This document shows positions 63,831 through 64,000 of a stretch of DNA of 64,000 nt, piece by piece. The notes beneath the pieces were generated by a model that saw only the letters and a list, made by a program, of their open reading frames with translations, had not been told where the DNA came from and made no database searches. The DNA comes from an uncultured Alistipes sp. (GTDB lineage: Bacteria; Bacteroidota; Bacteroidia; Bacteroidales; Rikenellaceae): positions 1-64,000 of the forward strand of contig CALVCS010000004.1 in NCBI GenBank assembly GCA_944326035.1. The letters are read 5' to 3'. Each line of letters opens with the position of its first letter. The stretch's first letter is position 1. The translations under genes were made by a program, and so were the position numbers.

Positions 63831-63838
63831 TATCTTTG
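63831..63838 (+). promoter_or_regulatory. -7 element for the aldo/keto reductase gene
   Basis: TATCTTTG, full match, 20 bases upstream of the ATG at 63859. The 63678-63830 gap shows no gene. Confidence 0.55.
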
Positions 63839-63858
63839 TGTATACCTAAAGATACGCT

Positions 63859-64000
63859 ATGAGAACCGTTACTGTACCTGGGCTGGATCTTCCGCTCAGC
63901 GATTATTGCTTGGGAACGATGTATTTCGGCAGTAAGGTCGATGTTCAGACCTCACTGCACTTGATGGATCTTTACGCCGCCCATGGCGGAAATTTCCTGG
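63859..64000 (+). CDS. Aldo/keto reductase, N-terminal fragment
   Basis: 47 codons before the window ends. The segment SDYCLGTMYFGSKVD near the start and YAAHGGNFL at the edge fit the opening of the aldo/keto reductase barrel, where LGTMxFG and the later aspartate of the catalytic set (DTAxxY-like, here just starting) are found. An NAD(P)H-dependent carbonyl reductase is likely; the substrate cannot be told. Confidence 0.8.
   Translation, partial: MRTVTVPGLDLPLSDYCLGTMYFGSKVDVQTSLHLMDLYAAHGGNFL

Overview
The window looks like a chromosomal segment of a member of the Bacteroidota, most likely order Bacteroidales; an Alistipes/Rikenellaceae-like host is a guess from gene style only. Three things support this. 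Many genes are preceded by the -7 element TAnnTTTG used by the primary sigma factor of this phylum. The tryptophan genes are in the order B-E-G-D-C-F-A. Several families here are typical of the phylum: a long NusB, DUF5606, DUF4919, DUF4294, DUF5683, an OstA-like protein, PPi-type phosphofructokinase and a system II cytochrome c maturation pair. No tRNA, rRNA or CRISPR array was seen.

Layout. Positions 1-300 hold the first codons of a probable integrase and three evenly spaced repeats, so a mobile element borders the window. From 0.3 to 9.5 kb come a corrinoid adenosyltransferase, a flavoprotein, NusB, YajC, an M28 peptidase and the bifunctional aspartokinase/homoserine dehydrogenase. A lipocalin and the proline operon proC-proB-proA follow (9.7-13.4 kb), then an XRE-cupin regulator with an acyl-CoA synthetase (13.6-16.0 kb). 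The 16-24 kb part is a patchwork of single genes: a methyltransferase, a metallo-beta-lactamase-fold protein, a candidate non-coding RNA, a membrane ferredoxin interrupted by an 11-base homopolymer, acetyltransferases, a LacI-type binding lipoprotein, fructosamine kinase and an AraC regulator.

The trp operon (24.4-31.0 kb) has a leader peptide with tandem Trp codons followed by a strong terminator hairpin, the classic layout of transcription attenuation. From 31.6 to 36.0 kb lies a redox/metal island: a triheme cytochrome c peroxidase, a CcsA/ResB maturation pair, and, divergently, a Fur-family repressor coupled to a pterin-synthase-like protein with a C-terminal zinc ribbon. From 36.4 to 42.0 kb, on the minus strand, is a compact parA-parB-DUF5683-mltD-mnmE operon. 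From 42.2 to 49.0 kb, on the plus strand, are ornithine carbamoyltransferase, a CPBP protease, two SurA-like proteins and an OstA-like protein, which together suggest envelope biogenesis. The last part has a flavodiiron protein, prolyl-tRNA editing domain, class II aldolase next to PPi-phosphofructokinase, LigA, DapA, an aldose epimerase, LemA and TPM proteins, a clostripain-like lipoprotein, a GntR/LacI hybrid regulator, and the start of an aldo/keto reductase.

Most of the window is housekeeping. The parts most worth a second look are the trp leader, the G11 tract, the orphan RNA at 17.75-17.96 kb, the Fur/pterin-synthase-like pair with its long palindrome, and the self-complementary divergent promoter at 49.8 kb.
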